From Massilia violaceinigra (GTDB lineage Bacteria > Pseudomonadota > Gammaproteobacteria > Burkholderiales > Burkholderiaceae_D), in assembly GCF_002752675.1 (NCBI RefSeq), contig NZ_CP024608.1:6386001-6450000 (forward strand): a stretch of DNA of 64,000 bases, read 5' to 3'. The notes under the pieces were generated by a model, which saw only the letters and a list, made by a program, of their open reading frames with translations, was not told the DNA's origin and did no database searches. Each line of letters starts with the position of its first letter. The first letter of the stretch is position 1. Positions 53,301 to 61,737 of this stretch are shown here, one piece after another. Made by a program: the position numbers and the translations under genes.

Positions 53301-54982
53301 GAACGCTCGATCATCAGTTCGGTCGTGCTGCGGACGCGGTAGGCCGCGCCGTCCGACGCCAGCACGGTAAGGATATAGCGCGATGGGTCTTTGGCCTGCG
53401 GCAGCACGAAGTCGACATTGCCCTTGCCATCGCTGACCAGTTCCTGGGTCTTGAGTTCGACCGGGAATGCGCCGCTGTAGCGCAATTCGCCTTCGACCAT
53501 GGCGTTTTTCTGGGCGCGCAGGGTCAGCGACAGGCTGGCCTTGGCGACCGGCGTGCCGTCCGGGTAGCGCAGTTCGATGCGGCCCTTGACGTCCTCGCCG
53601 GTCTTGAAGTCGGCCTTGGACGGGACCAGGTTGATCTCGAAGTGCGGCTTGACGTAATCGGCCACGCGGAAGGCCGCGCCATACTGGGTGTCGCGGTACG
53701 TGAAGCGCAGCTCGTAGCCGCCCGCGCCGGCGTTGCCCGGCAGGCGGAAATGGGTATCGCTGCCGGTCTCGCCGCTCAGTTGCAGCGACTGCGTGAGCAG
53801 CGGCGTGCCGTTCGGATCGAACACCGTGAGCGACAGCGGCGCGCTCGCAGCTGCCTGCGAAGCGCGCGCACCGGTAAATTCACGGCCGATGAATTTGACG
53901 CTCACTTCATCGCCCGGCCGGTACAGAGGCCGGTCGGTGACGGCGTACACCTTGGTGTTGTAGATTTCGCTGTCGTAGTAAAAATTCTCGGACACGAACA
54001 CGCCGCCGCTGCGGTCTTCGCCCATCACATAGGTATGTTCGGGGCTGCCGCGATCGAGCGAGACAACGCCGTTGGCGCCCGTGCGGCCCGATTGCAGCAC
54101 GCCGCTGCCGTCGGTCCAGGTGACGTCGACATCGGGCACCGCCGCGCCGTTGTCGCGGCGCGCGGCCCACACCAGCATCTGGTTGGCGGAGACCTTGGTG
54201 ATGGCCATCGTATCGGACACGAACACCAGCGTGGTGGCGCGATGTTCGCCGATGATCGCCTCGACCAGATACAGGCCGGGCTTGCGCTGGCCGACCGGGA
54301 TCATCACGTTGCCGGCGCTGGTGGCGGTGAACTCGCTGCTAGAACCTTCCATTTTCAGGCCGGCCGGCGGCTTGATGATCTGCGCCTGCCAGACCGGATA
54401 GCGGAAACGGTCGACCAGGTCGAAACCCTTGAGCGGCTCGTACTGCGGCTGCTGGCGGAACGGCACCGGACGCGTGATCGCTTCGCTGGTGGCCAGCTTG
54501 GGCTGGGCGCTGGTAACGGCGCTGCGCGCGTCGCTCGAGAACAGCTTGCGCCAGGCCATGCGGGACTGCTTCCACCAGCGGTCCCACAGCATGGTCAGGG
54601 TGTTGAGCAAGCCCTCGCCCCTGTAATTGCCGTTCACCTGGACCCGGTGCAGATTGCGCTGCTTCTTCAGGAATTCGAGCGGCTCCGGCACGCGGTACAC
54701 CAGCACGTCGACACCGCCGTACTGCTCCAGGTTCGAGCGCGCAAAATCGCGTCCCGGCACTTCCAGGCGCACCTTGGCCACGTCGCCGCTGCCATAGGCC
54801 GCGTCGGACAGCAGGAAAAAGGGCTCGCCCTTGAAACTCGTGTAGTTACTGCCGCCCGGGACGGTGCTGGCCTCGGCCGGCTTGGCATCGGCCGCTTCGG
54901 TTTCCTGGGCTGGCGCGAGCGCAGGCATCAGGCCGCACAGCAGCACCAGCAGCGCCAGGGCGCGTGTGATTGGATTGTTCAT
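50399..54982 (-). CDS. yfaS: Bacterial alpha-2-macroglobulin (YfaS type)
   Basis: The ATG at 54982 overlaps the yfaT stop (ATGA); the longer frame to 55042 is spurious. The 1527-residue secreted protein has a signal peptide (cleavage near APA-Q) and a chain of MG-type beta-sandwich domains (DRPLYRPGDEVSVKFIGREF, DKEVYQPGEKVTIDVTAQMDGKP). The thiol-ester motif is intact: YPYGCVEQ, at about residue 1067, with the helical thioester domain after it. No lipobox is present. Such proteins trap attacking proteases by covalent linkage when the bait region is cut. No pbpC is adjacent, unlike the other bacterial A2M type; yfaQ may fill that place. Confidence 0.93.
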   Translation of the reverse strand: MNNPITRALALLVLLCGLMPALAPAQETEAADAKPAEASTVPGGSNYTSFKGEPFFLLSDAAYGSGDVAKVRLEVPGRDFARSNLEQYGGVDVLVYRVPEPLEFLKKQRNLHRVQVNGNYRGEGLLNTLTMLWDRWWKQSRMAWRKLFSSDARSAVTSAQPKLATSEAITRPVPFRQQPQYEPLKGFDLVDRFRYPVWQAQIIKPPAGLKMEGSSSEFTATSAGNVMIPVGQRKPGLYLVEAIIGEHRATTLVFVSDTMAITKVSANQMLVWAARRDNGAAVPDVDVTWTDGSGVLQSGRTGANGVVSLDRGSPEHTYVMGEDRSGGVFVSENFYYDSEIYNTKVYAVTDRPLYRPGDEVSVKFIGREFTGARASQAAASAPLSLTVFDPNGTPLLTQSLQLSGETGSDTHFRLPGNAGAGGYELRFTYRDTQYGAAFRVADYVKPHFEINLVPSKADFKTGEDVKGRIELRYPDGTPVAKASLSLTLRAQKNAMVEGELRYSGAFPVELKTQELVSDGKGNVDFVLPQAKDPSRYILTVLASDGAAYRVRSTTELMIERSASQYTLKAQRRFSAPGETVRFDLSADGAAGAKPVRWEMIQLEKQTKTEGAFDSSKSTWDVNFPASGSYQLSLRDAQNNLVGGTSHWVSGQGLAATPGSIEIVLDHERYRAGDTAEALITFADPVEQALLTLERDKVEQVGLLSAGADWIKPVRVAPNQWRVRIPVKDDYGPNITFSVAYTRKGDFVFQNAGIQIVEPRIALQFKTDKEVYQPGEKVTIDVTAQMDGKPVSTQVTLGVVDEMIYVLQPEIAPDIGDFFYHPRRNNVRTTASLSFISYDLAAGRSAGAPARHNYNERGVKVLERPRRDNVDTALWAPALKTDAEGRARVTFTMPDALTRWRITGRAMDAQGRVGQRSAYLRSDKSFFAKWTAPDWMRQGDAPQASVAVFNQTASEQAIEVTLTAGTVIKTEKITAGRGVNYVQFPLAAVTGPMRLEVRQGGKVVDSLDTDVQALPAAWSSPRTLSVPLTGATVPVSLPADARNIRVSFASGAASHFARIADDLIEYPYGCVEQTSSRLIPLALGLQNLGPEAGPVQLRLLNTLQAQRLRLVSMAGPEAQFGWWGNATAGNSLMTAYAYYADWYAARALRIEMPPEHWQGLLAMYGKEGLKEPVLHRALTLWLAQEMGLPVKTLASGLADELVKTKLDAKSAALAPTSSMLLTAESGNSQALTLALLSVIAANDGVAVAPELQEQIGAAWTTLRPNPAPLAQALLMLGGQLPASQADAVLGAVRSDMATLDRALTLVWVQKKLGGPPAAKDAGIALAGTWQKGASPLGQALFRWQSAKGVPTQLQLAEAPPANTVAIIQYESRAAEVHALPVRIERRLMRMEQKDKDFTPVPVKNGEVLRTDALYMDEITLTPAAGAKYRYGLLEVALPPGASVEATTWGMTLAGAKKEPLEGARHESRREGYVVPVEPLAEPLRVRHLLRFAQKGSYVLPPARYYRMYQPENKALEGEGKTMRTLQVE

Positions 54983-55644
54983 GTTAAAAACGCCAGCCGG
55001 AACATGCCGGCAAAGTTGGGATTGTCGACCGCTGGTTGCCACCGCGTGTCCTTCCAGGTTTTGAGTTGTTGTACATCAACGGTACGCAGTCCGTTGTCGT
55101 TCGGTGTGACGGTGCCGGTGTGGTAGGCGATGCGCGCGCCCATCCACACCATCAGATGGTGTTCGTCGCCCTGGTCGAAAAACAGCAGGTCGCCTGGCTG
55201 CGCCTGATTCAGGTCGCGCCCGATGAAGCGGCTGTTGTTTTGAACCAGGCCGATAGCGGAGACGTAGTGCCCGACCGTGCCGCCGGTCTGCACCCAGCGG
55301 TTGCGCAGGACTTGCTGGGCCGGCGTGAGTTCGAGTTCGGGCGGCAGCTGGCCGTTGCTGCCGATGCCGTTGGCGCGCATCCATTTGGCGTCGTGCACGG
55401 TCAGCGCCTCGTTCACGGCAAAGCGCACCAGGCCCGCGCAGTCGCGGTGCTGCCAGCGCGGCGACGGGCCCTGCTCCATCTGGGCGCTCACGATGCGCAG
55501 CATCCAGGCCTGGAAAGCACGGCTCTGCGCCTTCGACAGATACGCAGGCATGTCGGGCAGCGGCGCGCTGGTAAGCGCGCGCGCCCAGGGCAGTACGGCG
55601 CAGCCGGCGGCAAGGCCAAGCAATTGGCGGCGGGTGACTGTCAT
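54979..55644 (-). CDS. yfaT: YfaT-like protein (DUF1175), NlpC/P60-like
   Basis: The 221-residue protein starts with a Tat-like signal (TRRQLLGLAAGCAVLPWARA). The core shows features of papain-like NlpC/P60 hydrolases: HRDCAGLVRFAVNEAL with a candidate nucleophile Cys, then QPGDLLFFDQGDEHHLMVWMG with the His. This suggests a peptidase or amidase acting on the cell wall, though DUF1175 proteins have no proven activity. ATG 55644 shares a base with the yfaA stop and lies 7 codons inside the longest frame. Confidence 0.85.
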   Translation of the reverse strand: MTVTRRQLLGLAAGCAVLPWARALTSAPLPDMPAYLSKAQSRAFQAWMLRIVSAQMEQGPSPRWQHRDCAGLVRFAVNEALTVHDAKWMRANGIGSNGQLPPELELTPAQQVLRNRWVQTGGTVGHYVSAIGLVQNNSRFIGRDLNQAQPGDLLFFDQGDEHHLMVWMGARIAYHTGTVTPNDNGLRTVDVQQLKTWKDTRWQPAVDNPNFAGMFRLAFLT

Positions 55645-57212
55645 CACTTCTCCAGCGCCTGCCATTCCAGCGGCTGCCAGCTCACGCCGCTGGCGGGCAG
55701 CGACTTAAGCACCAGCCGGTACGGCGGATATTTTTTGAGCGCGTTCAGGCGCGGCACCAGGTGCGCGTCGGCCGCGGCGCGCAGGACCGGCTCGCGCGTG
55801 GACGGCAGCGCATCGAAGGCTTCCTTGCGGATCAATTCCGCCAGCGACGCCGGCGCGATCAGGCCCACCGTGCGCGATGGATCGGCGAGGCGGTCGGCAA
55901 TCGCCGGCGCCTGCTTGCGGCTCACGGCCAGCGCCTGCTCGACCAGCTTGCGGTCGGGCGAAAACAGCACGGTCTGGCCGCTCACCGCGAGCGTCGGATG
56001 CTGCGGGCCGATGCCGATTGCGACTTCGCGCTGCCAAAGAACAGCGCCATTCGGGCCGGCCGATTTCTGCACCGCGCCGCTTTTCTTGTTGCCGATGGCG
56101 GCCGCGAACAGGGTGCCGTACAGTTCATCGCTGCCGCCCGCCTTGCGGGTAGCCACCACCAGCGGCGTGTACAGGCGCGAGCTGCCGTACCAGCAGACCG
56201 CGGCCGGGCCGCTCAGTTGCTCGGTCAGGGCCGAGGCGTCAACGTCACCCAGCACCGATTTCATTTCGGTCCAGTTGGCGGGCAAGGCGAAGCAGGCCGC
56301 CGGATTGTGCGGCAGGACCGGCCACAGGGCGCGGTTGTCGTAGCCGCCGGCGGCCAGCTTGCCGGCGTCGACCAGCGCGCGCGTCTGCCACTGGCCTTTG
56401 CTGAAATCGAAACGCAGCGCGTCCAGGGCGCCGAAGAACGGCTGGTAGCCGAAGGCCAGCACGTCGGCCTTGACCGCCACGCTGTGGCCATCGGTGGGCT
56501 GGGCGTCGAGGTGGAACTGCTGGCGGAACGCCTGCTGCTTCTTCGGATCGGCTGCCAGCAGGCCGGCCACTGTCGTTTCGGCCTTGCCGTCTGCCTTGCC
56601 GTCGGTGCCGAACACCATGCCCGGGTCGGACAGGATCACCATGCGCGTGCCGCGCGCGGCGATCAGCAAGGTGCGCTTGTGGGCGTAATTGAGCGAGTAC
56701 ACCGGCACCTTGTCGCCATCGACCCGGATTTCGCCGGCCAGCTTCATCTGCGTGTCCTTGAGCGCGACCTTGCCGGCCTGTTCGAGCATGCGCGTCATGC
56801 TGTTGCGCGAGACGGCGATGGCGAAGTACTTGAGCGAGCCATCTTCCTCACGCCACAGGGCCACGTCGGCCGGTTCGTCGAGCACCGTGCGGATCATCTG
56901 GTCGCCCCAGCCCAGTTCATGTTCGTAGGCGATGCGGCGCAGGGTGCCTTCCAGGCCGAGTTTGTCGCCATTCTGCTCGTAATAAAACACGAAATCTTCG
57001 CGCAGCACGTCGCGCGCCAGCGGAATGGTGAGCAGGTCGCGCGGCAGCGAAGACAGGCTCCGGGTGACGATCAGCGCATCGGGCTGCGACAGGTCCAGGT
57101 TCAGGCCCTGCCCATGGGCCAGGCGCTTCCAGCCGAACATGGCGTAACCGGCCACGGCGGCAGCGCACAGGGCGGCGCCAGCGGCGATGATTCCCAACTT
57201 TTTCTTGTTCAT
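55644..57212 (-). CDS. yfaA: YfaA-like protein (DUF2138)
   Basis: The 522-residue protein has one N-terminal membrane segment (residues 6-27), probably an uncleaved anchor, and a large periplasmic part: DLSQPDALIVTRSLSSLPRDLLTIPLARDVLREDFVFYYEQNGDKLG and further. It matches the YfaA/DUF2138 family that always accompanies yfaS-type macroglobulins. No catalytic motif is recognised. It is the first gene of the five-gene cluster. A weak promoter candidate (GTGACA, 19 bases, TATTAT on the minus strand) lies within 80 bases upstream. Confidence 0.87.
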   Translation of the reverse strand: MNKKKLGIIAAGAALCAAAVAGYAMFGWKRLAHGQGLNLDLSQPDALIVTRSLSSLPRDLLTIPLARDVLREDFVFYYEQNGDKLGLEGTLRRIAYEHELGWGDQMIRTVLDEPADVALWREEDGSLKYFAIAVSRNSMTRMLEQAGKVALKDTQMKLAGEIRVDGDKVPVYSLNYAHKRTLLIAARGTRMVILSDPGMVFGTDGKADGKAETTVAGLLAADPKKQQAFRQQFHLDAQPTDGHSVAVKADVLAFGYQPFFGALDALRFDFSKGQWQTRALVDAGKLAAGGYDNRALWPVLPHNPAACFALPANWTEMKSVLGDVDASALTEQLSGPAAVCWYGSSRLYTPLVVATRKAGGSDELYGTLFAAAIGNKKSGAVQKSAGPNGAVLWQREVAIGIGPQHPTLAVSGQTVLFSPDRKLVEQALAVSRKQAPAIADRLADPSRTVGLIAPASLAELIRKEAFDALPSTREPVLRAAADAHLVPRLNALKKYPPYRLVLKSLPASGVSWQPLEWQALEK

Positions 57213-57463
57213 AGTGTGTGGATGATGACTGGCGGCAGCCGCAATGATGTTTTTCGCATAATAGCGTAGGGTACCATTTTCATGTCACGGAAGAAAGTAA
57301 ACATTCCGGGAGGCGATGCGTTACCACCGTGTCGTGAGTTTTCAGAGACAGCGCGTGAGGAAACGCACCCTGCCCCGGCGAACTTGCCAGGAGGAGCACG
57401 GCGCAACCGCCCGCATCCCGAAAGTACACATGACGATGGCGGCAGAGGAAGATATCCGGGAAA

Positions 57464-57490
57464 TTCTCGTTGTTATTGCAGCAACGAGAA
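57464..57490 (-). terminator. Hairpin immediately after the MepA-like gene
   Basis: TTCTCGTTG and CAACGAGAA are perfect 9-base arms around a 9-base loop, beginning 2 bases beyond the stop codon at 57492. On the minus strand it is followed by TTT. The 200 bases between it and yfaA hold no gene I can support. Confidence 0.65.
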
Positions 57491-57491
57491 A

Positions 57492-58208
57492 CTAAAAAAT
57501 AGCAGCGGTATCGAGCGGCGCGCACGCAAGCTTGAAGTCGACATGGTAATGCTCGTCGTGGCGCACCCACGGCCTGCCCTTCATGAACGGCATGTGCTGG
57601 CGCAGCCAGGGTCCGCGCACGGTGGCCAGCAGTGCCGGGATGAAGCTGCGGTCGACGATGACCAGCGCCAGGGCGGCGCCGCGCGCCTTCGCGGCCACAT
57701 CGAGCTGGTACAGATGCTCGGCGAACGCGGCGAAATCGATGCGGTAATCCTGGTAGCGGCCGGCAGCGTCGAATTCGATATTGTAGCCGTAGCGGTTTTG
57801 CGGGCTGCTGGGCAGCGATACCGGCTCGCCGCGTGCATTCCGAACCGGCACGAAAAAGTCGACCGACAGCCCGTTCTGATGGGTTTTATGCGGCGCGAAC
57901 GGACCGCCCTTCTCCATGCCCGTCTCGCCGTACACATATCTGGCGCCAGGCTGCGAGGCATGCGCGCCCGCGTACGCAGCCATGATGATTTGCGCTGTCG
58001 TCGCATGCACATGCGTGCGGCCCGCTGCGATGGCCGCGGCGCTGTAGGCGGAAAAATTCGGGCCGGCGGCAGGCAGCTTCACGCCGCCCTCGAGGCGCCC
58101 CTTGCTCACGTTGCCGAAGCACTGGCTGGCCGGCGCTGCATGCGCCGCCAGTGTGGTCGCGCCCAACGCCAGCAGCGCGATGAATACAGCATGCACAGGC
58201 ATGATCAT
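57492..58208 (-). CDS. Penicillin-insensitive murein endopeptidase, MepA-like
   Basis: The 238-residue protein has a signal peptide (cleavage near HAA-P). It has the LAS-metallopeptidase pattern of MepA: FGNVSKGRLEGGVKLPAAGPNFSAYS, THQNGLSVDFFVP (His and Asp ligands), and RPWVRHDEHYHVDFKL (HYH ligand). MepA cleaves D-Ala-mesoDAP crosslinks in the periplasm. The start is uncertain: ATG at 58208, 58202 or, with a longer N-terminus, 58259. It is a candidate partner of the yfa operon for wall remodelling but has its own hairpin terminator. Confidence 0.87.
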   Translation of the reverse strand: MIMPVHAVFIALLALGATTLAAHAAPASQCFGNVSKGRLEGGVKLPAAGPNFSAYSAAAIAAGRTHVHATTAQIIMAAYAGAHASQPGARYVYGETGMEKGGPFAPHKTHQNGLSVDFFVPVRNARGEPVSLPSSPQNRYGYNIEFDAAGRYQDYRIDFAAFAEHLYQLDVAAKARGAALALVIVDRSFIPALLATVRGPWLRQHMPFMKGRPWVRHDEHYHVDFKLACAPLDTAAIF

Positions 58209-58305
58209 GTCGACTGGCCGGGCATGCGCTGCCCCGCTTCCTTGTGAAGAAAGTCCCATTCTTGCGCATCGCGCACGGTTGTGCAAGGCGGCTCTCACGC
58301 GAATC

Positions 58306-58878
58306 CTAGCGACCCGGCGTGCCGCGCGCCAGTACCTTGAGCCTGCGCCGGCCATCGAGCGTGGCGACGAGCATCTCGCCCGCATTGAGCGATACGCCGG
58401 TCAGCGCGTGGATGTTGACGGCGTGGGTGATGAGCACCACGTTGCCCCGTCCGGCAGCGCGCGGGTGGCGTGCCAGCCAGGCGATCAGCGCATTGGTCTT
58501 GTCGAGCGTGGCCGGCGCGCGCTCGTCGAAGACCGAATCGAGCATGGCGGCTGGAGTGACCTTGCCGAACGCCAGGCGCGCCGTGTCCATGCAGCGGCAC
58601 CAGTGGCTCGACATCACCTCGCCCACCCGGATGGCCTGCTGCCGGAAGCGCGCGCCGATGCGAACGGCGTCGGCGCGCCCGAGTGCCGACAGGTTGCGCT
58701 GGGTGGCGCAATTGGCCAGCTGGAAACCGGGCGGATCGCCGATGCCGGGATCGGTCTGGGCATGACGCATCAGCACGATCTGCCCGCCCCCTTTCAGCAA
58801 GTCCCAGAACGCGTCGTCGGCCGCATGCGCGCGGGCGATGACCAGGCAGGCCAGGAACATGAGCAGGTGCTTTTTCAT
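58306..58878 (-). CDS. Secreted histidine phosphatase family protein
   Basis: The 190-residue protein starts MKKHLLMFLACLVIARAHA, a signal peptide, followed by the phosphatase core. The phospho-histidine motif is VLMRHAQTDPG (RHA rather than the usual RHG). A second basic region reads SSHWCRCMDTARLAFG, and the distal catalytic His is in LITHAVN. Substrates of such small periplasmic phosphatases vary and cannot be predicted. The ATG at 58878 sits at the signal peptide, while the frame is open to 58923. Confidence 0.85.
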   Translation of the reverse strand: MKKHLLMFLACLVIARAHAADDAFWDLLKGGGQIVLMRHAQTDPGIGDPPGFQLANCATQRNLSALGRADAVRIGARFRQQAIRVGEVMSSHWCRCMDTARLAFGKVTPAAMLDSVFDERAPATLDKTNALIAWLARHPRAAGRGNVVLITHAVNIHALTGVSLNAGEMLVATLDGRRRLKVLARGTPGR

Positions 58879-59015
58879 CGGGTCTTTCTGGTGAGGTGTC
58901 CGCCAAGCGATGCGGCGCGCCATGTCGCCACTAGCAGTGCTGAGTGTACCGTTGCGGCCACCTGGATGCTAGCGTGAACCGTGCGCCACCGGGGCGCCCA
59001 CCCAAAGGAGTTTCA

Positions 59016-59489
59016 ATGTCCATCCTTCCTACCTTGCGTGTGCGCATCTTATTGCCACTAGCGATCTGCTATGCAGTTGCCCTGCCCGCAACTGCCGACC
59101 CGTTCGTCACTAAGGCGGAAGCCGAGGCGGTGGTCAAGAAAACCGTGGCGTACATGAAGACCAACGGCAGGGACAAGACCTACAGCGAGATCAACCGCAA
59201 GGATGCCCCTTTCACCGACCGCGACCTTTACATCACTGTGTACGGGACCGACGGCGTGGTGCGCGCGCACGGCGCCAATCTCAAAATGCTCAATCGAAAT
59301 CTTATGGATATCAAGGACGTGGATGGTAAGGAATTCGTGCGCGAACGCATCGAACTTGCGAAGAAAAATGCACCGTTCTGGCAGGAGTACAAGTTCACCA
59401 ATTCCCTGAGCAAAAAGACCGAACCCAAGGCAATGTATTGCCAACCGTACGAAGAGGTGGTCGTGTGCGGCGGGGTCTACATCAAATAG
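59016..59489 (+). CDS. Small secreted single-cache-domain protein, paralogue of the gene at 8200
   Basis: AAAGGAG lies 5 bases before the ATG at 59016, which begins a signal peptide (cleavage near ATA-D). The 157 residues follow the same plan as the protein at 8200: VVKKTVAYMKTNGRDKTYSEIN, LYITVYGTDGVVRAHGANLKMLNRNLMDIKDVDGKEF and a terminal VVCGGVYIK. Two cysteines near the C-terminus (YCQPYEEVVVCGG) are not in the paralogue. It is probably a ligand-binding periplasmic protein; the ligand is unknown. Confidence 0.82.
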   Translation: MSILPTLRVRILLPLAICYAVALPATADPFVTKAEAEAVVKKTVAYMKTNGRDKTYSEINRKDAPFTDRDLYITVYGTDGVVRAHGANLKMLNRNLMDIKDVDGKEFVRERIELAKKNAPFWQEYKFTNSLSKKTEPKAMYCQPYEEVVVCGGVYIK

Positions 59490-59698
59490 GCGCGGCAAGG
59501 CGGACGCGGCAACGCTGCCATGGCCCGACATCGCCTTCATCAACTACATGGTGTGAGACCGGACAAAGTTCTGCTGCTCCAGCGGCCTACTCTAAAAGCG
59601 CGCACTAGCGGTCTGGCTGATCGTTTGATCGCCGGGTATGTGTGTGCGCGGTAGCCGTAAAGCAGTACTCACAGCTGGACTTTTAAAGGGGTAACACC

Positions 59699-60220
59699 AT
59701 GAATTCCACAGTTAAACATTTTGCACGCATGCTGGCCGTATGCGGGGCGCTCTCATGCGCGTTCGGCACGGTCCAGGCCAATCCCCAGTCTAAACCTCAG
59801 TTCTCGGGGAAAGTCACCTCGTCGATCGATCCGAAAACCGGCGACTTGAAAGTGTGCTTCAAAGAAATCGGGCTGAATTATAAGCCCGTCACCTACGTCG
59901 CCAAAGCATCGGTGGTGGCATCGTATGCGTGCCGCAACTACGGTGGTAACTGCCCTAAAGGCCAGGAAACGGTCATCAAAGAAAAGGTTTCCGCCACGGC
60001 CACGTACTCGCCGAACAAGTACACCGGTTCCGTGTCTGCCTGCATCACGCTCAAAGTACCAAAACTGAGCAAAAATCCATGCCCGGGCAAAATGGACCTG
60101 GTGCTGCAAAGCGTGAGCTGGTCCCACATCACGATCACTGATGTGACCAACAAGGTCGGCCCTGTCGACGCCCATCCGTCGAAGCAGTCGGCTAACTTCG
60201 GCGTCTGCCCGGCCAAATAA
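59699..60220 (+). CDS. Secreted six-cysteine hypothetical protein
   Basis: The ATG is preceded by AAAGGGG. A signal peptide ends near VQA-N. The mature part, about 145 residues, is basic and beta-rich, with six cysteines (in VCF, ACR, GNC, ACI, PCP and VCP) that could make three disulphides. There are lysine-rich stretches such as KPKFS-like SKPQFSGKV and KVPKLSKNPCPGK. I recognise no family. It has more than 200 bases of non-coding DNA before it and is a single-gene unit. Confidence 0.65.
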   Translation: MNSTVKHFARMLAVCGALSCAFGTVQANPQSKPQFSGKVTSSIDPKTGDLKVCFKEIGLNYKPVTYVAKASVVASYACRNYGGNCPKGQETVIKEKVSATATYSPNKYTGSVSACITLKVPKLSKNPCPGKMDLVLQSVSWSHITITDVTNKVGPVDAHPSKQSANFGVCPAK

Positions 60221-60341
60221 GCCTGGCGGTAGCGACGCGTCCGCTGCGGGCGACGGGAGGCACGCTTCCCTGACCGTGCAGCGGACGCTCAGCGCGCGAT
60301 GCCGCATCCTTATCGGCGCTCGCGGGTGCGCATCACTTACA

Positions 60342-61727
60342 ATGGCTGATGCATGCAGCACGCCTGCCAACTTCCCGGAGCGCCCTATTCAATCGACAAA
60401 CCTCAGCCGCGACGCGTTCGCCGTCGCACTGCGCCATGGCCGTGGCGCCGCGGTCCTGCATGTACAAGAGCACGGCCTGGACGGCGTTGAAGACCTGGTG
60501 CTGGCCGCCTGTCTCGAAAACCAGTGCTACGACCGCCAGTGCGAAGGCAGCCGGGCCGCCTGGATGTTCGGCTTCTACAAAGGGACGCCAGCGTATGGCC
60601 GCTTCGCCGAGGCGATCCTGACGGCGATGTCCCAAAGCACCGATGACTACGATAGCGATCAACAACGCGAGCTGGCCAGCCTGATGGGACGAGATGGCGA
60701 CCTTGAGGCGGCCGCTGCCCTGCGCGCGCACGTGTGGGGGCAGACTTTCTCCGCCGACCAAGTGCTCGGCGCCGGGGCCATCAGGGATCTCGACGGGCTT
60801 CCTGCCATCGTCGAGATCGCGCGGCGCCTGGGCAAAGTCCTCCAGCAAGATCCCGGGGCATGGGTCGATTCCCTGCATTTCCTGGTCGATGAGACGTTTC
60901 CGTTCGACGACGTTTTTGCCGAACTCAAGCGGGTCGCGGCCGGCGATGAGGCAGTCGCTGCCTATGTCGGCAAGGAGGAAGCAGAAAGGGTTGCCGGCAA
61001 CAATAGACCTGACTGGTCGACGGAAGACCCAGCCGCAAGTGCAAAGCGGCGTGCCGAAGAGTTCATGCAAGACAATCCGCTCGATGCCATCCTGGCCGCC
61101 TCTACAAGCAAGTCCGGCGGACGGGGACGATTCATGCAGTTTGGCCGGTGGGCAAGCAAGGAAGATCTGAACCGCATTCTCGCCCGTCTACGCATCGAGA
61201 GCGAGCCTGAAGCGTGCGAAAAATTGTTGTGTGTGTTCAGAAAACGACCGCTTCCGTGCCTGGACGAATCCGTTTGGGCGCTGGCCAGCCACAGTTCGGC
61301 CGATGTGCGCAACGCGGCAGCCGTGGCGCTGTCGCACACAAGCGACCCGCGCGTACGGAACTTGGCGCTTGAACGCCTCGGCGACCCGGGCTTTTCGAGC
61401 GACTATTCCGAAGAACTCGATCTATTCAAGAGCAATTATCAACCGGGGGACGAAACGCTGATCCTGGCCGCGCTGGAACGGCAGACCGTTGATGGCAAGG
61501 AGGCGCACTATCTCGGGAGCAGCGCCATCGATGTCTGTAGCAGCGTTGATTCACCCGCGCTGGCTGGCGTTGCCGAGTGGGTCTACCGAACCAACCCGTG
61601 CGGCATTTGCCGCCAGCGAGCCGTGGAAAAGCTGCAGGAGTGGAACCGCCTGCCGCCGCACATCGCAGCCGAGTGCCGCCACGACGCGTTGGAAGACCTG
61701 CGCGAACTCATGCGGGAACAGCCCTGA
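60342..61727 (+). CDS. HEAT-repeat-like hypothetical protein
   Basis: The 461-residue soluble protein has no signal peptide. Helical pairs resembling HEAT repeats run through the C-terminal half: ESVWALASHSSADVRNAAAVALSHTSDPRVRNLALERLGDPG. Near the end is a CxxC-like CGICRQRAVEKLQ. The N-terminal part (about 20-110) contains AVLHVQEHGLDGVEDLVLAACLENQCYD. The start at 60342 lacks a good ribosome site, and the frame is open from 60276. The function is unknown; the style is that of scaffold or immunity-type proteins. It converges on the membrane protein gene with a 10-base gap. Confidence 0.65.
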   Translation: MADACSTPANFPERPIQSTNLSRDAFAVALRHGRGAAVLHVQEHGLDGVEDLVLAACLENQCYDRQCEGSRAAWMFGFYKGTPAYGRFAEAILTAMSQSTDDYDSDQQRELASLMGRDGDLEAAAALRAHVWGQTFSADQVLGAGAIRDLDGLPAIVEIARRLGKVLQQDPGAWVDSLHFLVDETFPFDDVFAELKRVAAGDEAVAAYVGKEEAERVAGNNRPDWSTEDPAASAKRRAEEFMQDNPLDAILAASTSKSGGRGRFMQFGRWASKEDLNRILARLRIESEPEACEKLLCVFRKRPLPCLDESVWALASHSSADVRNAAAVALSHTSDPRVRNLALERLGDPGFSSDYSEELDLFKSNYQPGDETLILAALERQTVDGKEAHYLGSSAIDVCSSVDSPALAGVAEWVYRTNPCGICRQRAVEKLQEWNRLPPHIAAECRHDALEDLRELMREQP

Positions 61728-61737
61728 CCGATGCTAG

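Noticed and set aside
51767..55126. 1119-codon open frame on the plus strand opposite yfaS
   Set aside because: It is antisense to an intact macroglobulin gene, with composition typical of a shadow frame and no ribosome site.
57282..58247. Plus-strand frame of 321 codons over the MepA-like gene and its 3' flank
   Set aside because: It is antisense to a clear endopeptidase gene; its non-overlapping part has no similarity.
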